64,000 bases of DNA, taken from contig NZ_NPDZ01000007.1 in assembly GCF_002811875.1 (NCBI RefSeq), forward strand, positions 1-64,000. Direction: 5' to 3'. Positions 41,988-51,380 of this stretch are shown here, piece after piece (within the stretch, counting starts at the first letter, position 1; every line of letters begins with the position of its first letter). The notes beneath the pieces were generated by a model. It saw only the letters and a program-made list of their open reading frames with translations. It had not been told where the DNA came from and ran no database searches. A program made the position numbers and the translations under genes. The DNA comes from Leptospira perolatii. Lineage in GTDB: Bacteria; Spirochaetota; Leptospiria; Leptospirales; Leptospiraceae.

Positions 41988-43098
41988 TGCGATTCCATTT
42001 GCAGAAGGAGTTCAACGAGTAATTTCCAAGACAAAGAATGAAGTAGAGGCAGCGCTTCATACTTCTTCTCTGGGAAAAGCTTTGTCCTTCGAGGAATATC
42101 TCGCACTCGTTTCCCCGAGTGCAGACTCTTACTTGGAAGAAATAGCCAGTCTTTCTCTAGACTGGACCAAGAAGAGATTTGGGAATACAGTATTCTTGTA
42201 CATGCCGATGTATCTTTCCAATGAATGCAGATCTTCCTGCGTTTATTGCGGTTTCAGCTACGAGAACAAGATTCCGAGAAAAACCTTAAGCGAAGAAGAG
42301 ATTCGACAAGAAGCATCAGTAATCGCGGAAAAGGGGATTCGCCACCTGTTGATCTTAACGGGAGAAGATTATTCCAAGACCAATCTAGCTTATATCAAAA
42401 ATGCAGTTCGGATATTAAGAGAATTCTTTGAATCTATCTCCATAGAAATCTATCCTCTAAATCAAGAGGAGTACGGTGAGCTCTCGGTGGAAGGTGTAGA
42501 AGGACTGGTAGTCTACCAGGAAACCTATGACCCGCAGGTGTATTCCCAGTACCACTTACGAGGAATGAAAAAAAATCTTCGTTATCGATTGGAAGCGCCG
42601 GATCGCGGAGGCAAGGCCGGAATGAGAAGGTTAGGTCTCGGAGCCCTTCTTGGTTTAGCAAATCCTTACGGTGAAATGTTCAAATTAGGACAGCACGCAA
42701 ACTATATTACAAAAACGTATTGGAAGAGTAATGTTCAACTTTCTTTGCCTAGGATGAGGCCGGCTGAAGGACATTTCGATAAGGTCGTTCCAGTTTCCGA
42801 CCGAGAATTCGTTCGATTCTTATTTTCCATGCGGCTATTTTTACCGGATTCTGGGATTGCGATTTCTACGAGAGAAACTCAAAATCTAAGAGATCATTTA
42901 GTCGGTCTTGCCGCAACTCATATGTCTGTCGAATCTAGGACAGATCCTGGCGGATACTCTGGGGGACATGAACTCAAACAGTTCGAAACAGAGGATACTC
43001 GCAAGATTCCAGAAATCACGGAAATGCTACGACGCAAAGGAATCGATCCGGTATTCAAGGATTTCGATTCCTCTGTATTGTCTTGGAGATCTAACTAA
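41968..43098 (+). CDS. thiH: 2-Iminoacetate synthase (tyrosine lyase) ThiH
   Basis: A radical-SAM enzyme that cleaves tyrosine to dehydroglycine for ThiG. The 376-residue protein carries CxxxCxxC at C87, C91, C94 ([12 protein letters not shown]), then [12 protein letters not shown] and [16 protein letters not shown], and the C-terminal Gly-rich [14 protein letters not shown] 41968 lies inside thiG, indicating coupled translation. Choosing ThiH implies the anaerobic-type route rather than the glycine oxidase ThiO route. Confidence 0.94.
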   Translation: MFTDLFDAIPFAEGVQRVISKTKNEVEAALHTSSLGKALSFEEYLALVSPSADSYLEEIASLSLDWTKKRFGNTVFLYMPMYLSNECRSSCVYCGFSYENKIPRKTLSEEEIRQEASVIAEKGIRHLLILTGEDYSKTNLAYIKNAVRILREFFESISIEIYPLNQEEYGELSVEGVEGLVVYQETYDPQVYSQYHLRGMKKNLRYRLEAPDRGGKAGMRRLGLGALLGLANPYGEMFKLGQHANYITKTYWKSNVQLSLPRMRPAEGHFDKVVPVSDREFVRFLFSMRLFLPDSGIAISTRETQNLRDHLVGLAATHMSVESRTDPGGYSGGHELKQFETEDTRKIPEITEMLRRKGIDPVFKDFDSSVLSWRSN

Positions 43099-43105
43099 AG
43101 AAGAA

Positions 43106-43399
43106 CTATTTCTTATCTTTAGATTTGTAGGATGATACCAAGCAAGAATTAAATTCTGTGCATTGGTTTGCATGTTGCTCATAACAAGCTGAAACCGAAG
43201 GAAAGTTTTTCCGACATGTGTTCATGCAGCCTGCTTTCACTTTTGCGGCTTCGTCTCCGGCCAGTTTTTTCTTGGCTTGTTGCTCCAAACAAGTGGTGTA
43301 AAAATCACAGATTTGACCACAAGCAGGAGATTGAGCAAACAGGTTGGAATTTGTAAGGATCAGGAATCCGAAAACCAGGAATGGAAGGAATTTCTTCAT
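43106..43399 (-). CDS. Small cysteine-rich exported protein
   Basis: A 97-residue protein with a clear signal peptide (MKKFLPFLVFGFLILTNSNL, cleavage likely after FAQ). The mature part has eight Cys in a C-x3-C...C pattern: PACGQICDFYTTC, KAGCMNTC, SACYEQH, NQCTEFNSC. The spacing suggests a disulfide-bonded helical hairpin in the periplasm. No function is recognised. It converges with thiH and sits just beyond the tRNA. Confidence 0.75.
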   Translation of the reverse strand: MKKFLPFLVFGFLILTNSNLFAQSPACGQICDFYTTCLEQQAKKKLAGDEAAKVKAGCMNTCRKNFPSVSACYEQHANQCTEFNSCLVSSYKSKDKK

Positions 43400-43419
43400 A
43401 AAACTACCTGTATAGAATC

Positions 43420-43493
<74 letters not shown>

Positions 43494-43574
43494 ATTGCTT
43501 CCGAAATTCATCAAAATTCCGGATTTCCACTGCCATTTTTTCCCGAATCGATCGGGTGTCAAATCCTTGCTAAG

Positions 43575-44954
43575 TTAGTAAGACCCGTAAGAGTCCAATT
43601 TGTTCCAGGCTTGCACGCTTCCTTCCTTCGGAAGGTCCTGAACTAATTCTCTTCTTTCCTTGAGCAAATTCTGTACTTTTTCTTCCGCGCGCTCTTTCCA
43701 CCATTTCGAGTCTTCTGCCATAAGAGAGGAACTAGAATTGCGTGACTGAGCTTCGTGTAATAGCAGCGCATTTGGAAGGAGCTCCTCTTCTATCTTTCTT
43801 AATCTGGTGGACCTTTTTTGTAAAATCACCATTCTTCTTTTTTCGTATTCCTTTTCCAAAAAAAGGAGCAAGCATCGATCCGTTCTACCTGCAAATTTAT
43901 CCACTAGGTGGATGGTCCTTTCTGCAAAGAGAGATTCGATTCCATTCGTAAGTTCTAGCTTTGTCTGAGATTGGGACCAGTTTTGAATTCTTTCTTCTAC
44001 CTCTTTGGTTCCAGGCCTTTCCTCGATCAGGTGAGAAACCAGGGTCGACCAAATTTCCGCAAAGATTGCCGCGCCCAAGAGCAAGTGAAATCCGAAAGAG
44101 AATTGCCGCCTTGGTTCGTATTTTAAGATTCCCTGTTGCACTTCTTCAGAAGCGGAAAGTGCTCTAAAAATATCCCCGAATTTTCCGACTGCTCTGAGGT
44201 GGGCGAATTCTAGAATCGCCTTCGAGATTCCGGTGCGATCTAAATTAGGAAGGCACTCTTCCCATTCTATCGAAAGGATTTTTGAATGAGAGGAGGGGAT
44301 TCCTCTGAAGTAAGATTCGGGCAATGGAAACCTTTTGGAGCGGATTTCATTTCCTTGGAAGGAAGACCATCCGGAATTCCAAAGCATACTGAACTCATTT
44401 TCAGAAACCGATTCTACCCAAGAAACAGCTGGAAATTGTCCTAGATCGAATCCCACAAGTTCAGAGGCTTGGGTCCTTAGCTCAGAGATTTGTTTTACGA
44501 TTTGGAAGAATGCTTCTGAAATCGAATTCGGAGATTCTGTCCATAGAATGATCTTTTTTTCGTACAGGATTGGCGGGATCAGAAAGGATATTCTGGAAAT
44601 GGGTTTCGGCAGTGATTCCACTTCGAGGGGAAAAACCAAAAAGTTACTAGAGCGATCCAATACTCTATCTAGTTCTGATTCAGGCGCAAAACAGTATTGT
44701 GTTGCTCCGTTTTGAATCGCCCAATCGAATACGGTTTTACAGTATTCTGCTTCCTCCGGAATTTCCTCAGATAAGCGAAGATCGGAAACATTCGGCCAAA
44801 GTATGTTCTGGTGCATATAGTCTCTCATGAGTACGAATTGAGCAGATCGTTGGTACCTTGTACATTGGGAGGAGAGAAAACTCTCCAGCGGCCATGCTTT
44901 ATTTTCAACAGAATCTACAAGAGTGGAGTTTTTTACTGATTGCCTCCGCTTCAA
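43575..44954 (-). CDS. Hypothetical protein of 459 residues
   Basis: No family recognised. It is a soluble-looking protein with no signal peptide or consistent membrane helices (one weak hydrophobic stretch, FGFHLLLGAAIFAEIW, ~305-320). The C-terminal third is highly charged and likely coiled coil (LRKIEEELLPNALLLHEAQS, KWWKERAEEKVQNLLKERRE). The TTG start at 44954 lacks a good ribosome site; an internal ATG at residue 43 is an alternative. It is divergent from glnA and shares that intergenic region. Confidence 0.6.
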   Translation of the reverse strand: MKRRQSVKNSTLVDSVENKAWPLESFLSSQCTRYQRSAQFVLMRDYMHQNILWPNVSDLRLSEEIPEEAEYCKTVFDWAIQNGATQYCFAPESELDRVLDRSSNFLVFPLEVESLPKPISRISFLIPPILYEKKIILWTESPNSISEAFFQIVKQISELRTQASELVGFDLGQFPAVSWVESVSENEFSMLWNSGWSSFQGNEIRSKRFPLPESYFRGIPSSHSKILSIEWEECLPNLDRTGISKAILEFAHLRAVGKFGDIFRALSASEEVQQGILKYEPRRQFSFGFHLLLGAAIFAEIWSTLVSHLIEERPGTKEVEERIQNWSQSQTKLELTNGIESLFAERTIHLVDKFAGRTDRCLLLFLEKEYEKRRMVILQKRSTRLRKIEEELLPNALLLHEAQSRNSSSSLMAEDSKWWKERAEEKVQNLLKERRELVQDLPKEGSVQAWNKLDSYGSY

Positions 44955-45007
44955 GGATTTTTAGCCTGATCCGGAACGGGTTTCTCTCCAAACCTGCAAA
45001 TTTCCTA

Positions 45008-45059
45008 TGCTAAATGCTGGCATAGGAATTGCCTGCTAAAAGCTGGTACACCTTTTGCA
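45008..45059 (+). promoter_or_regulatory. Two tandem sigma-54 promoters upstream of glnA
   Basis: Two direct 26-base units start at 45008 and 45034 with TGCTAAA. Each contains a -24/-12 element: TGGCATAGGAATTGCC (45018-45033) and TGGTACACCTTTTGCA (45044-45059). In both, GG and GC are spaced exactly as in the sigma-54 consensus TGGCACG-N4-TTGCW. Expected transcription starts are near 45045 and 45071. An activator binding site was not identified. Confidence 0.8.
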
Positions 45060-45075
45060 TAAAATGTACTAGGAC

Positions 45076-45090
45076 CACGCCGAAGGCGTG
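45076..45090 (+). promoter_or_regulatory. Hairpin at the 5' end of the glnA leader
   Basis: CACGCC and GGCGTG flank GAA, a tight six-pair stem. It would begin within a few bases of the start expected from the downstream sigma-54 element, so it may stabilise the message or tune translation. The ribosome site AGGAG lies further on, 7 bases before ATG 45129. Confidence 0.4.
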
Positions 45091-45128
45091 TAAATTAGAG
45101 ACCCAGAACAGAAACAGAGGAGATATCA

Positions 45129-46550
45129 ATGGCTAAAACTGCCGCAGATGTGATCGCATACGCAAAAGCGAATAACATTCTTTTCTACGACTTCCGCTTT
45201 ACCGACATCAAAGGAGCTTGGCACCACGTTTCCTACCATGCCGGAGCGATCAGCGAGGAGTCCTTCAAAGGACTACCATTCGACGGTAGTTCGATTCCAG
45301 CTTGGCAACCGATCGACCAGTCGGACATGGCCTTAATTCCGGACACCGATGCTTTCTTCATCGACCCTTTCACTGCAGATCCTACTTTAGTTGTTTTCTG
45401 CGATGTATGGGATATCTATAAGAACCAATCGTATGAAAAATGTCCTCGTTCCATTGCTAAGAATGCAGTGAAGTATCTCAAGGATAGTGGAATTGGTGAC
45501 ACCGTTTATTTCGGACCAGAAAACGAATTCTTCGTTTTCGACGATATGAAAGCGAGAGATGCGATCAATATTCAGTACTACGAGATCGACAGTAGTGAAG
45601 GTATTTGGAATTCCCACACCGACATGCCTGGATCCATCAACACTGGTCACCGCCCAGGAACGAAAGGTGGATATTTCCCAGTAGCTCCAGTGGATTCTCA
45701 AGTGGATCTTCGTGCAGATATCGTTAAAACTCTGCATAAGATTGGAATGGAAACCTTTGTGGTTCACCACGAAGTGGCTCAAGCTCAGGCAGAGATCGGA
45801 GTGAAATTCGGTACTCTCATCGAGGCTGCTGACAATGTTCAGAAATTAAAGTACGTCGTAAAAATGGTCGCACATAAATGGGGAAAAACAGCCACGTTTA
45901 TGCCCAAGCCTCTCTACGGAGATAACGGAAACGGAATGCATTGCCACCAGTCCGTATGGAAAAACGGTGTGAACTTATTTGCAGGAAACGGATACCAAGG
46001 CTTAAGCGATATCGCGATGCATTATATCGGTGGAGTTCTCAAACACGGAAAATCCGTTGCAGCGTTTACCAATGCTTCTACCAACTCTTATAAGCGCCTA
46101 TTACCTGGATTCGAAGCTCCTTCTATCCTTGCATATTCAGCGCAAAACCGCTCCGCGAGTGCTCGTATTCCTTTCGTAAAAGGAGATAAGGCAAAACGCG
46201 TAGAGTTCAGATTCCCTGATTCATCTGCGAATCCATACTTGGCATTCTCTGCGATGCTGATGGCAGGATTGGATGGAATTCAGAGCAAGATCGATCCAGG
46301 CCCACCTCGGGAAGAAGATTTATTCGAGCTTACTCTGGACGAAATTCGTGAGAAAGGAATCCAGCAAATGCCTCACACACTTCGCGAAGCAGTAGAATAT
46401 ATGCTTTCTGGACGTGAGATCTTTAAGAAAGGAAACGTATTCTCGGAAGAGTTCCTTCAAACTTACAAAGCGTATAAGTTTGAAACAGAAATCTGGCCTT
46501 GGGAAGGACGTCCGCATCCTTTCGAATTCTTAACTACTTATTCTTGTTAA
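45129..46550 (+). CDS. glnA: Glutamine synthetase, type I
   Basis: It makes glutamine from glutamate, ammonia and ATP, the main ammonia-assimilation step. The 473-residue protein has [37 protein letters not shown] and RSASARIPF, all standard GSI active-site elements. At the adenylylation loop the sequence is [12 protein letters not shown]; enterobacterial enzymes have NLYDLPPEE there, so the modified Tyr (397 in E. coli) is Phe399. The gene has two sigma-54 promoters, a clear AGGAG site and a strong terminator, and forms its own transcript. Confidence 0.96.
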   Translation: MAKTAADVIAYAKANNILFYDFRFTDIKGAWHHVSYHAGAISEESFKGLPFDGSSIPAWQPIDQSDMALIPDTDAFFIDPFTADPTLVVFCDVWDIYKNQSYEKCPRSIAKNAVKYLKDSGIGDTVYFGPENEFFVFDDMKARDAINIQYYEIDSSEGIWNSHTDMPGSINTGHRPGTKGGYFPVAPVDSQVDLRADIVKTLHKIGMETFVVHHEVAQAQAEIGVKFGTLIEAADNVQKLKYVVKMVAHKWGKTATFMPKPLYGDNGNGMHCHQSVWKNGVNLFAGNGYQGLSDIAMHYIGGVLKHGKSVAAFTNASTNSYKRLLPGFEAPSILAYSAQNRSASARIPFVKGDKAKRVEFRFPDSSANPYLAFSAMLMAGLDGIQSKIDPGPPREEDLFELTLDEIREKGIQQMPHTLREAVEYMLSGREIFKKGNVFSEEFLQTYKAYKFETEIWPWEGRPHPFEFLTTYSC

Positions 46551-46576
46551 TAAGATTTAGAATTCGATGAATTTTC

Positions 46577-46607
46577 AAAAGCCTCAGGTTTACTCCTGGG
46601 GCTTTTT
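46577..46607 (+). terminator. Intrinsic terminator of glnA
   Basis: GCCTCAGG (46581-46588) pairs with CCTGGGGC (46595-46602), extended by AAAA with TTTT; a run of five T follows the stem. It lies 30 bases after the glnA stop. Confidence 0.9.
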
Positions 46608-46671
46608 ATTTTCTGTGGCTTGAATAGGAGTTGGAGATAAGGGAATGATCCCATGTCCTACACTGATATTT

Positions 46672-47433
46672 CTATGGAATCTGCTCTAGATTCGGCTTAT
46701 CCGCATCCGGGTACTTGGAAAGGTATTCTTGTACGATCTCGCGCTTTTTGTCCAATCTGCTTCTGTGATCGGCAATGATTTTAGCAAAGTCCAACTTTCC
46801 AGTTATGATTTCGTATCTTTCGGATTCGATGGTTCCTAAATCTAAATCGTAATCTATTTCTGAGGCTTGGTCCGCGTATTTTTGTGCGGCTTGCCAATAC
46901 GGGGAGGCTTCTTTATAGAAACTATCAGCGACTTCGAATGATTTCTTTAGTTCATGAGCAAAATCTAAATTATAAAAATATACATGTCGCTTATCAAATT
47001 GGGATGCGATTCTCATGTAAGAACGCATGATCTGAAGGTTCATATGCATAAACAATAAGTTTCTGTATTTATGGTATTCTTCTTCGTTCTTGATAAGGCA
47101 GAGCGCATTTCTCGGATGTCTAAATCTAGTCTTCAATCCCGCTTTCAAAAAAAATATATTTCTTCTGAGTTCGTTTTCCTTGTAATGAAGTTTGAGACCA
47201 TAGAGTTCATAATAGTCTTCCAAAAACTTAGGATTCCATTTGTGTAGCTTGTAAGGAACCCAATCCGAGAACTTTGTGTAGGGTCCGTTTTTCTCGTACT
47301 CGTAATTGTAATCGATGTCTACTTCCGTGCTGACCGAAACCGGAACGGGGATAACCATTTGAGCCGGGTACAAGATAGCGAATATAAGGATGATTCCCGT
47401 AGATAGGCGGCTCCTGGACAAAATTTCACTCAT
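46672..47433 (-). CDS. Predicted exported helical protein, unknown function
   Basis: About 253 residues. A hydrophobic N-terminal segment (STGIILIFAILYPAQMVIPV) looks like a signal sequence; the rest is alpha-helical, rich in Tyr, Lys and Asp (VDIDYNYEYEKNGPYTKFSD, EEYHKYRNLLFMHMNLQIMR, YFYNLDFAHELKKSFEVADS). I do not recognise a characterised family with certainty. A relation to leptospiral flagellar-filament sheath proteins (Fcp type), which are exported helical proteins, is worth testing but unproven. The ATG at 47433 is preferred over the adjacent TTG. Confidence 0.65.
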   Translation of the reverse strand: MSEILSRSRLSTGIILIFAILYPAQMVIPVPVSVSTEVDIDYNYEYEKNGPYTKFSDWVPYKLHKWNPKFLEDYYELYGLKLHYKENELRRNIFFLKAGLKTRFRHPRNALCLIKNEEEYHKYRNLLFMHMNLQIMRSYMRIASQFDKRHVYFYNLDFAHELKKSFEVADSFYKEASPYWQAAQKYADQASEIDYDLDLGTIESERYEIITGKLDFAKIIADHRSRLDKKREIVQEYLSKYPDADKPNLEQIP

Positions 47434-47538
47434 CAAAGATTCTATCGGGAATATAGCACCTTTCCTTGAATTTGAAAAAGACCGAAAAGACTTTCGTTAT
47501 TTTCTTTACAAAATCTGCTAAGAGAAATTTATTGTCTG

Positions 47539-47563
47539 CTATATTGGATATTTTCCAATATAG
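47539..47563 (+). promoter_or_regulatory. Perfect dyad just upstream of the outer-membrane barrel gene
   Basis: Arms CTATATTGGA (47539-47548) and TCCAATATAG (47554-47563) are exact inverse repeats around five bases. The right arm touches the ribosome site AGAGG (47562-47566). It could be a repressor operator or an mRNA hairpin that affects initiation at ATG 47574. Confidence 0.55.
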
Positions 47564-47573
47564 AGGACCGCCT

Positions 47574-49619
47574 ATGTATAGAAAAAGAGCAGAGGCTTTT
47601 GAAAGCTCGCCATTCAAAAAACAAACTATTCTCCGTTTTTTAGGTGTTATACCAGTGATTTTCTACCTTTTTGCGCAAGAGAATATTTTAAGCCAATCTC
47701 AAGCTTCCACAGAAGATAGAACGATCCAAGCACCGAAGGCAAGCGGGCAGTCCAACTCAACTAAGCCAGACGAAAAGCTTGCGCAAACCGGAGTAGGTGA
47801 ACCACTACAACCGCTCCGCTCAGAGGAAAGGAAAACGGAAGAAAAACCGAGTAATTCTTCTACGCAATCTTCTAACTCTTCAGGCACAAGTTCTAACTCT
47901 GGATCTAATCAAAGCACAAGCCAAAGTTCCGGTACTTCCGAAGCTGCAAAGGAGAAAGTACCTGGTGCTCCTTATAAGAGTCCTTGGAAGGGAAATATAG
48001 AAGGGGAACTTTTAAACAACCTTCTGTTAACGCCGGAACACCAAAGCTCTGTTAGAAAGAACACTAGCTTCTGGTTAAATGATAATATTCGAGTCGGTTT
48101 TCAAGTACGTCCTAGATTTGAAAGTTTTACGAATCGAGACTTTGACAAATCCACAAGCGATTCCCAAAATTACGTAACTCAAAACAGCCAGTTTTGGGCA
48201 TTGGTGGATGTGAGTGAATCATTCGCGGGGAAAGTGACGATCCAAGATACGAGGCTCTGGGGACAGTACAAAGATCCTGCTGGTAGCGGCTATGGACCGA
48301 CCACATTAACGAACTCTATCGGCACTACCTACGACACCACTAAGTCTCCGGACAATCAGGTTCCCGTAAAAAATAACACAGATATCAGAGAGGCCTATTT
48401 TATTTGGAAGGACTTCCTACCTTATACAAAACTGTATGCAGGTCGCCAAAGTTTCTCTCTCGGAGATTCTAGAATCATTGGAGCCAGGAACGACGGACAG
48501 ATTGGTAATTCATTCGATATCCTGAGAGCTGTATTTGATACAAAGACCTGGCAAACTCAGGCCGGCTACGGGATTCTTGCGGAAGAAAGCGCGCCTAACG
48601 GATTCAATACGGCGAATAATCAAAAAGCAGGTGGTCCGAATGCACTGAACGACACTTACATCGCGTTCTTGTATAACACTTGGAAACCGTCTAGCGATCT
48701 AGTTGTAGATTTGTATGAAGTAGGAATCGCAAAAAAATATAATACAACTACTTCCAAAACTGTGGATCCAAATACACGCACAAACGGACGGGATAACTTA
48801 TTTACAACCGGTTTCCGATTGAGTAATCGAACTGCTTCGGGCAGAAGCTTGCCGGAAGGGAAGTCTTGGGATTGGGCATTAGAAGCTGCTTTCCAAACCG
48901 GGAGTACCGGGCAGCAAATCAACGCAACCTGGGATCCTTTGCATCTCACTACGGGTGCCGGTGCTAAAAAGCAAGCGGTCTACAAGGAAACTGTACAGCA
49001 CGATGCTTCCTTCTTCTTGATTCAATCGGGCTATACCTATAAAGGATTCAGAGTTGGAGCACAGTTTGCTCGTGCTTCTGGGGACCCGAATCGTACAGAT
49101 GGCACTGCCGGTACTTGGGACCCAATGTTTGGAACTCGTTCCGGAGGATTTCCTTACTTTGACTCGGGCAATGGTATTACGAATGCCTCATTTTGGAGTA
49201 ACGTAAAAACCACTTCGGTACATGTATCTTGGGTACACGAGGTCTTAGGAAGATTTATCTTTGCCGCCTATGATGTCAGAAAAGACAAAACGCAGGATGC
49301 TTGGTATGACGGTAACCGGGTCGCTGTATTAGGAAGCACCGGATATGACGCCAATGGGAATTTCGTGACCGGGAATGGGACAAGCGTAGGAGGAAGCACT
49401 GAAAACCTTGCAAACAATCCATTTCTCAAAAACTGGAAGCCCGGGCACAGATTGCTTCTGGAATACGATCTGATTTATATCAAGAAGATCAATGACTCCT
49501 TCTCCCTTTGGATCACGACTTCCCTTTTGAAAGCGGGGGATGCGATCAAGAACCAAAAACAATACAATTTCGAAAAGGAGAGCACTCACTTATCTGTGAC
49601 TTTGCAATTTGCAATTTAG
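47574..49619 (+). CDS. Alginate-export-type outer-membrane beta-barrel protein
   Basis: A 681-residue putative porin. From ATG 47574 (AGAGG 7 bases upstream) there is a signal peptide (TILRFLGVIPVIFYLFAQ). A Ser/Asn/Thr-rich disordered stretch of about 90 residues follows, with long SSNSSGTSSNSG-like runs. The rest has alternating beta strands with landmarks of the alginate-export family: FTNRDFDKST, QNSQFWALVDV, AYFIWKDFLPYTKLYAGRQS, HRLLLEYDLIYIKKIN. It ends in LSVTLQFAI, a plausible barrel-closing strand. The cargo is unknown. The longer reading from 47466 runs through the dyad and is rejected. Confidence 0.8.
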   Translation: MYRKRAEAFESSPFKKQTILRFLGVIPVIFYLFAQENILSQSQASTEDRTIQAPKASGQSNSTKPDEKLAQTGVGEPLQPLRSEERKTEEKPSNSSTQSSNSSGTSSNSGSNQSTSQSSGTSEAAKEKVPGAPYKSPWKGNIEGELLNNLLLTPEHQSSVRKNTSFWLNDNIRVGFQVRPRFESFTNRDFDKSTSDSQNYVTQNSQFWALVDVSESFAGKVTIQDTRLWGQYKDPAGSGYGPTTLTNSIGTTYDTTKSPDNQVPVKNNTDIREAYFIWKDFLPYTKLYAGRQSFSLGDSRIIGARNDGQIGNSFDILRAVFDTKTWQTQAGYGILAEESAPNGFNTANNQKAGGPNALNDTYIAFLYNTWKPSSDLVVDLYEVGIAKKYNTTTSKTVDPNTRTNGRDNLFTTGFRLSNRTASGRSLPEGKSWDWALEAAFQTGSTGQQINATWDPLHLTTGAGAKKQAVYKETVQHDASFFLIQSGYTYKGFRVGAQFARASGDPNRTDGTAGTWDPMFGTRSGGFPYFDSGNGITNASFWSNVKTTSVHVSWVHEVLGRFIFAAYDVRKDKTQDAWYDGNRVAVLGSTGYDANGNFVTGNGTSVGGSTENLANNPFLKNWKPGHRLLLEYDLIYIKKINDSFSLWITTSLLKAGDAIKNQKQYNFEKESTHLSVTLQFAI

Positions 49620-49648
49620 AAAGTCAGAGTGCCCTGTGCAATAGAGCG

Positions 49649-49692
49649 AGGTCCGATCGAGTGCGAGTTCCGCATCTTGGCCGGACTTTTTT
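49649..49692 (+). terminator. Probable terminator after the barrel gene
   Basis: AGGTCCG (49649-49655) pairs with CGGACTT (49682-49688) with one G-U pair; an inner TGCG/CGCA stem lies in the loop and six T follow (49687-49692). Confidence 0.6.
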
Positions 49693-49822
49693 CCGTCTAT
49701 TTTACCGATCTCGAAGGTCAAAATAGTACGCTTTTAGAAAGCGGGATTCTAGGTTGACCCGGGTTCCATAGAGAGAGAATAGGTAGATGTGCCCTGGTGA
49801 TCCAAAAAAGGAAAATTTACAT

Positions 49823-49850
49823 TTGGTCCAGTCTTGGCCTTATCTATAAT
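49823..49850 (+). promoter_or_regulatory. Possible sigma-70 promoter of the dsbD-like gene
   Basis: TTGGTC (49823-49828) and a perfect TATAAT (49845-49850) are 16 bases apart. The start would fall at about 49857, only a few bases before ATG 49859, giving an almost leaderless message; no ribosome site is seen before that ATG. Confidence 0.35.
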
Positions 49851-49858
49851 TAAACGAA

Positions 49859-51277
49859 ATGGTAATGAGTAAATTGAATCGTTTGCCTTTTAATAGGCTT
49901 GTTTACATTCCCCTAATTACGCTTTTTCCATTTTCTTTGTTTGCTGAATCACTGCCTGCTCCGGAAGGAATCTTTGCGGGGTTGCATCGGTTCGTAGAGA
50001 ACGGACTTTCGGTTTCCGAATTCAATGCGCAAGTAGGCTTGCTTCTTTTTACCGGTGGATTTCTTGCCAGCCTACTTCCCTGCGTGTATCCCTTGTATCC
50101 GATCACTGTGGGGATCATCCAAGGTAGAGGCGTCAGCGACAACAGATTGCTTCATCCTTTGATCTATTACTTCGGCCTTGCTTTCATGTATTTTTGCTTT
50201 GGGACGATCGCTGGGATTAGCGGTGGTGCTTTCAATTCTGTCTTACGATATCCATTCACGAATTTCTTTTTATCCATTTTGATTTTTCTTTTGGGTCTGA
50301 CTTCTGTCGGAGTTTTGCATCTTCCCATTTTTAGAGGCAAAGAATCGATTCACTCAAAAGGCTGGAAGGGTACCTTTGCTCTAGGAATGGGAGCCGGTTT
50401 ACTTTCTTCCCCTTGCGTCGGTCCGATCGTAGTTACGATCCTAATACAGGTGACTGCGGTTGCAGGAACAGTTTCGTTTGCTTCGATCGGGTTTGCCTCT
50501 CTGAAAATGTTGCTTTTCGGACTCGGATTGGGATTTCCATTTTTACTGATCGGAGTATTTGGACTCAGTCTTCCTAGATCCGGAAAATGGCTAAAGTGGG
50601 TTCAATGGGCATTAGGTTGTTTGGTCTTTTATTTCTCCTGGATTTATTATATAAAAGCAATGGATGCTTGGGGAATTCCAGAATCGGTTAGCGTATCGAT
50701 CGCAGCCGCAGCAATTGCAATATTAATCTTTTCTTATCTATTACAAAATTCAAATCTTCACGTAACGGAGCGGATGAAAAAAGCTTTGCTGATTACCGGA
50801 TTGATTGCATCCTCAGCGATCTTGATTCGATTGGCTGTTAGTTTTCCGGGAGAAATCAGCGAGAGCACTTCTACAGATATAGAATCCCATGCGAATTTGA
50901 GCTGGCACCGAAATCCGATTGTAGCGTTTAGAGAAGCAAGAGATAGCCAGAAAATATTGTTTGCAGATTTCTCAGCGGACTGGTGCACCAACTGCAAAGC
51001 CTTTGATGAATTGTCTATTGCAAATCTGGATTTGAATCGCGCTTTAGGAGATGCAGTTCTCTTAAAGATCAAAGACGAAGATGATGCATTTGCGAAATTT
51101 CAGGAAGATCCTAGATTTCCAGAATTGAAAATAGGACTTCCTTTTTTCGTGATCTTCTCTGCGGACGGGAAGGTTCTATTCAAGACAACGAATTACCTAA
51201 ATACGATGGATATGATTCGCACCTTAAAGGGCGAATCAATCCAATCCATGTCCGAGTCTGCAATAAACAATTACTGA
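49859..51277 (+). CDS. DsbD-like thiol:disulfide interchange protein
   Basis: A 472-residue membrane protein that probably moves electrons from cytoplasm to periplasm. It has a signal-like start and a transmembrane domain of about eight helices with the paired motifs LPCVYPLYPI and SPCVGPIVV, which hold the redox Cys pair. The C-terminal periplasmic thioredoxin domain has ADWCTNCKAF (CxxC). The N-terminal immunoglobulin-like DsbD-alpha domain is absent, so it is shorter than E. coli DsbD and resembles truncated DsbD/ScsB types. An alternative start is the ATG at 49865. Confidence 0.87.
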   Translation: MVMSKLNRLPFNRLVYIPLITLFPFSLFAESLPAPEGIFAGLHRFVENGLSVSEFNAQVGLLLFTGGFLASLLPCVYPLYPITVGIIQGRGVSDNRLLHPLIYYFGLAFMYFCFGTIAGISGGAFNSVLRYPFTNFFLSILIFLLGLTSVGVLHLPIFRGKESIHSKGWKGTFALGMGAGLLSSPCVGPIVVTILIQVTAVAGTVSFASIGFASLKMLLFGLGLGFPFLLIGVFGLSLPRSGKWLKWVQWALGCLVFYFSWIYYIKAMDAWGIPESVSVSIAAAAIAILIFSYLLQNSNLHVTERMKKALLITGLIASSAILIRLAVSFPGEISESTSTDIESHANLSWHRNPIVAFREARDSQKILFADFSADWCTNCKAFDELSIANLDLNRALGDAVLLKIKDEDDAFAKFQEDPRFPELKIGLPFFVIFSADGKVLFKTTNYLNTMDMIRTLKGESIQSMSESAINNY

Positions 51278-51380
51278 TAAATAGCAATCTCTGTTCGACC
51301 AGAGGAGAAGTTACTGATCATTGCCGATTTTTATCTGAGCCAATAACGAAACGCTATTGAAAGCCAGCAGTTAATACAAT

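Noticed and set aside
44851..44868. Further sigma-54-like site near TTGGTACCTTG
   Set aside because: The -12 TTGC is not at the required spacing and the site lies inside a coding region.
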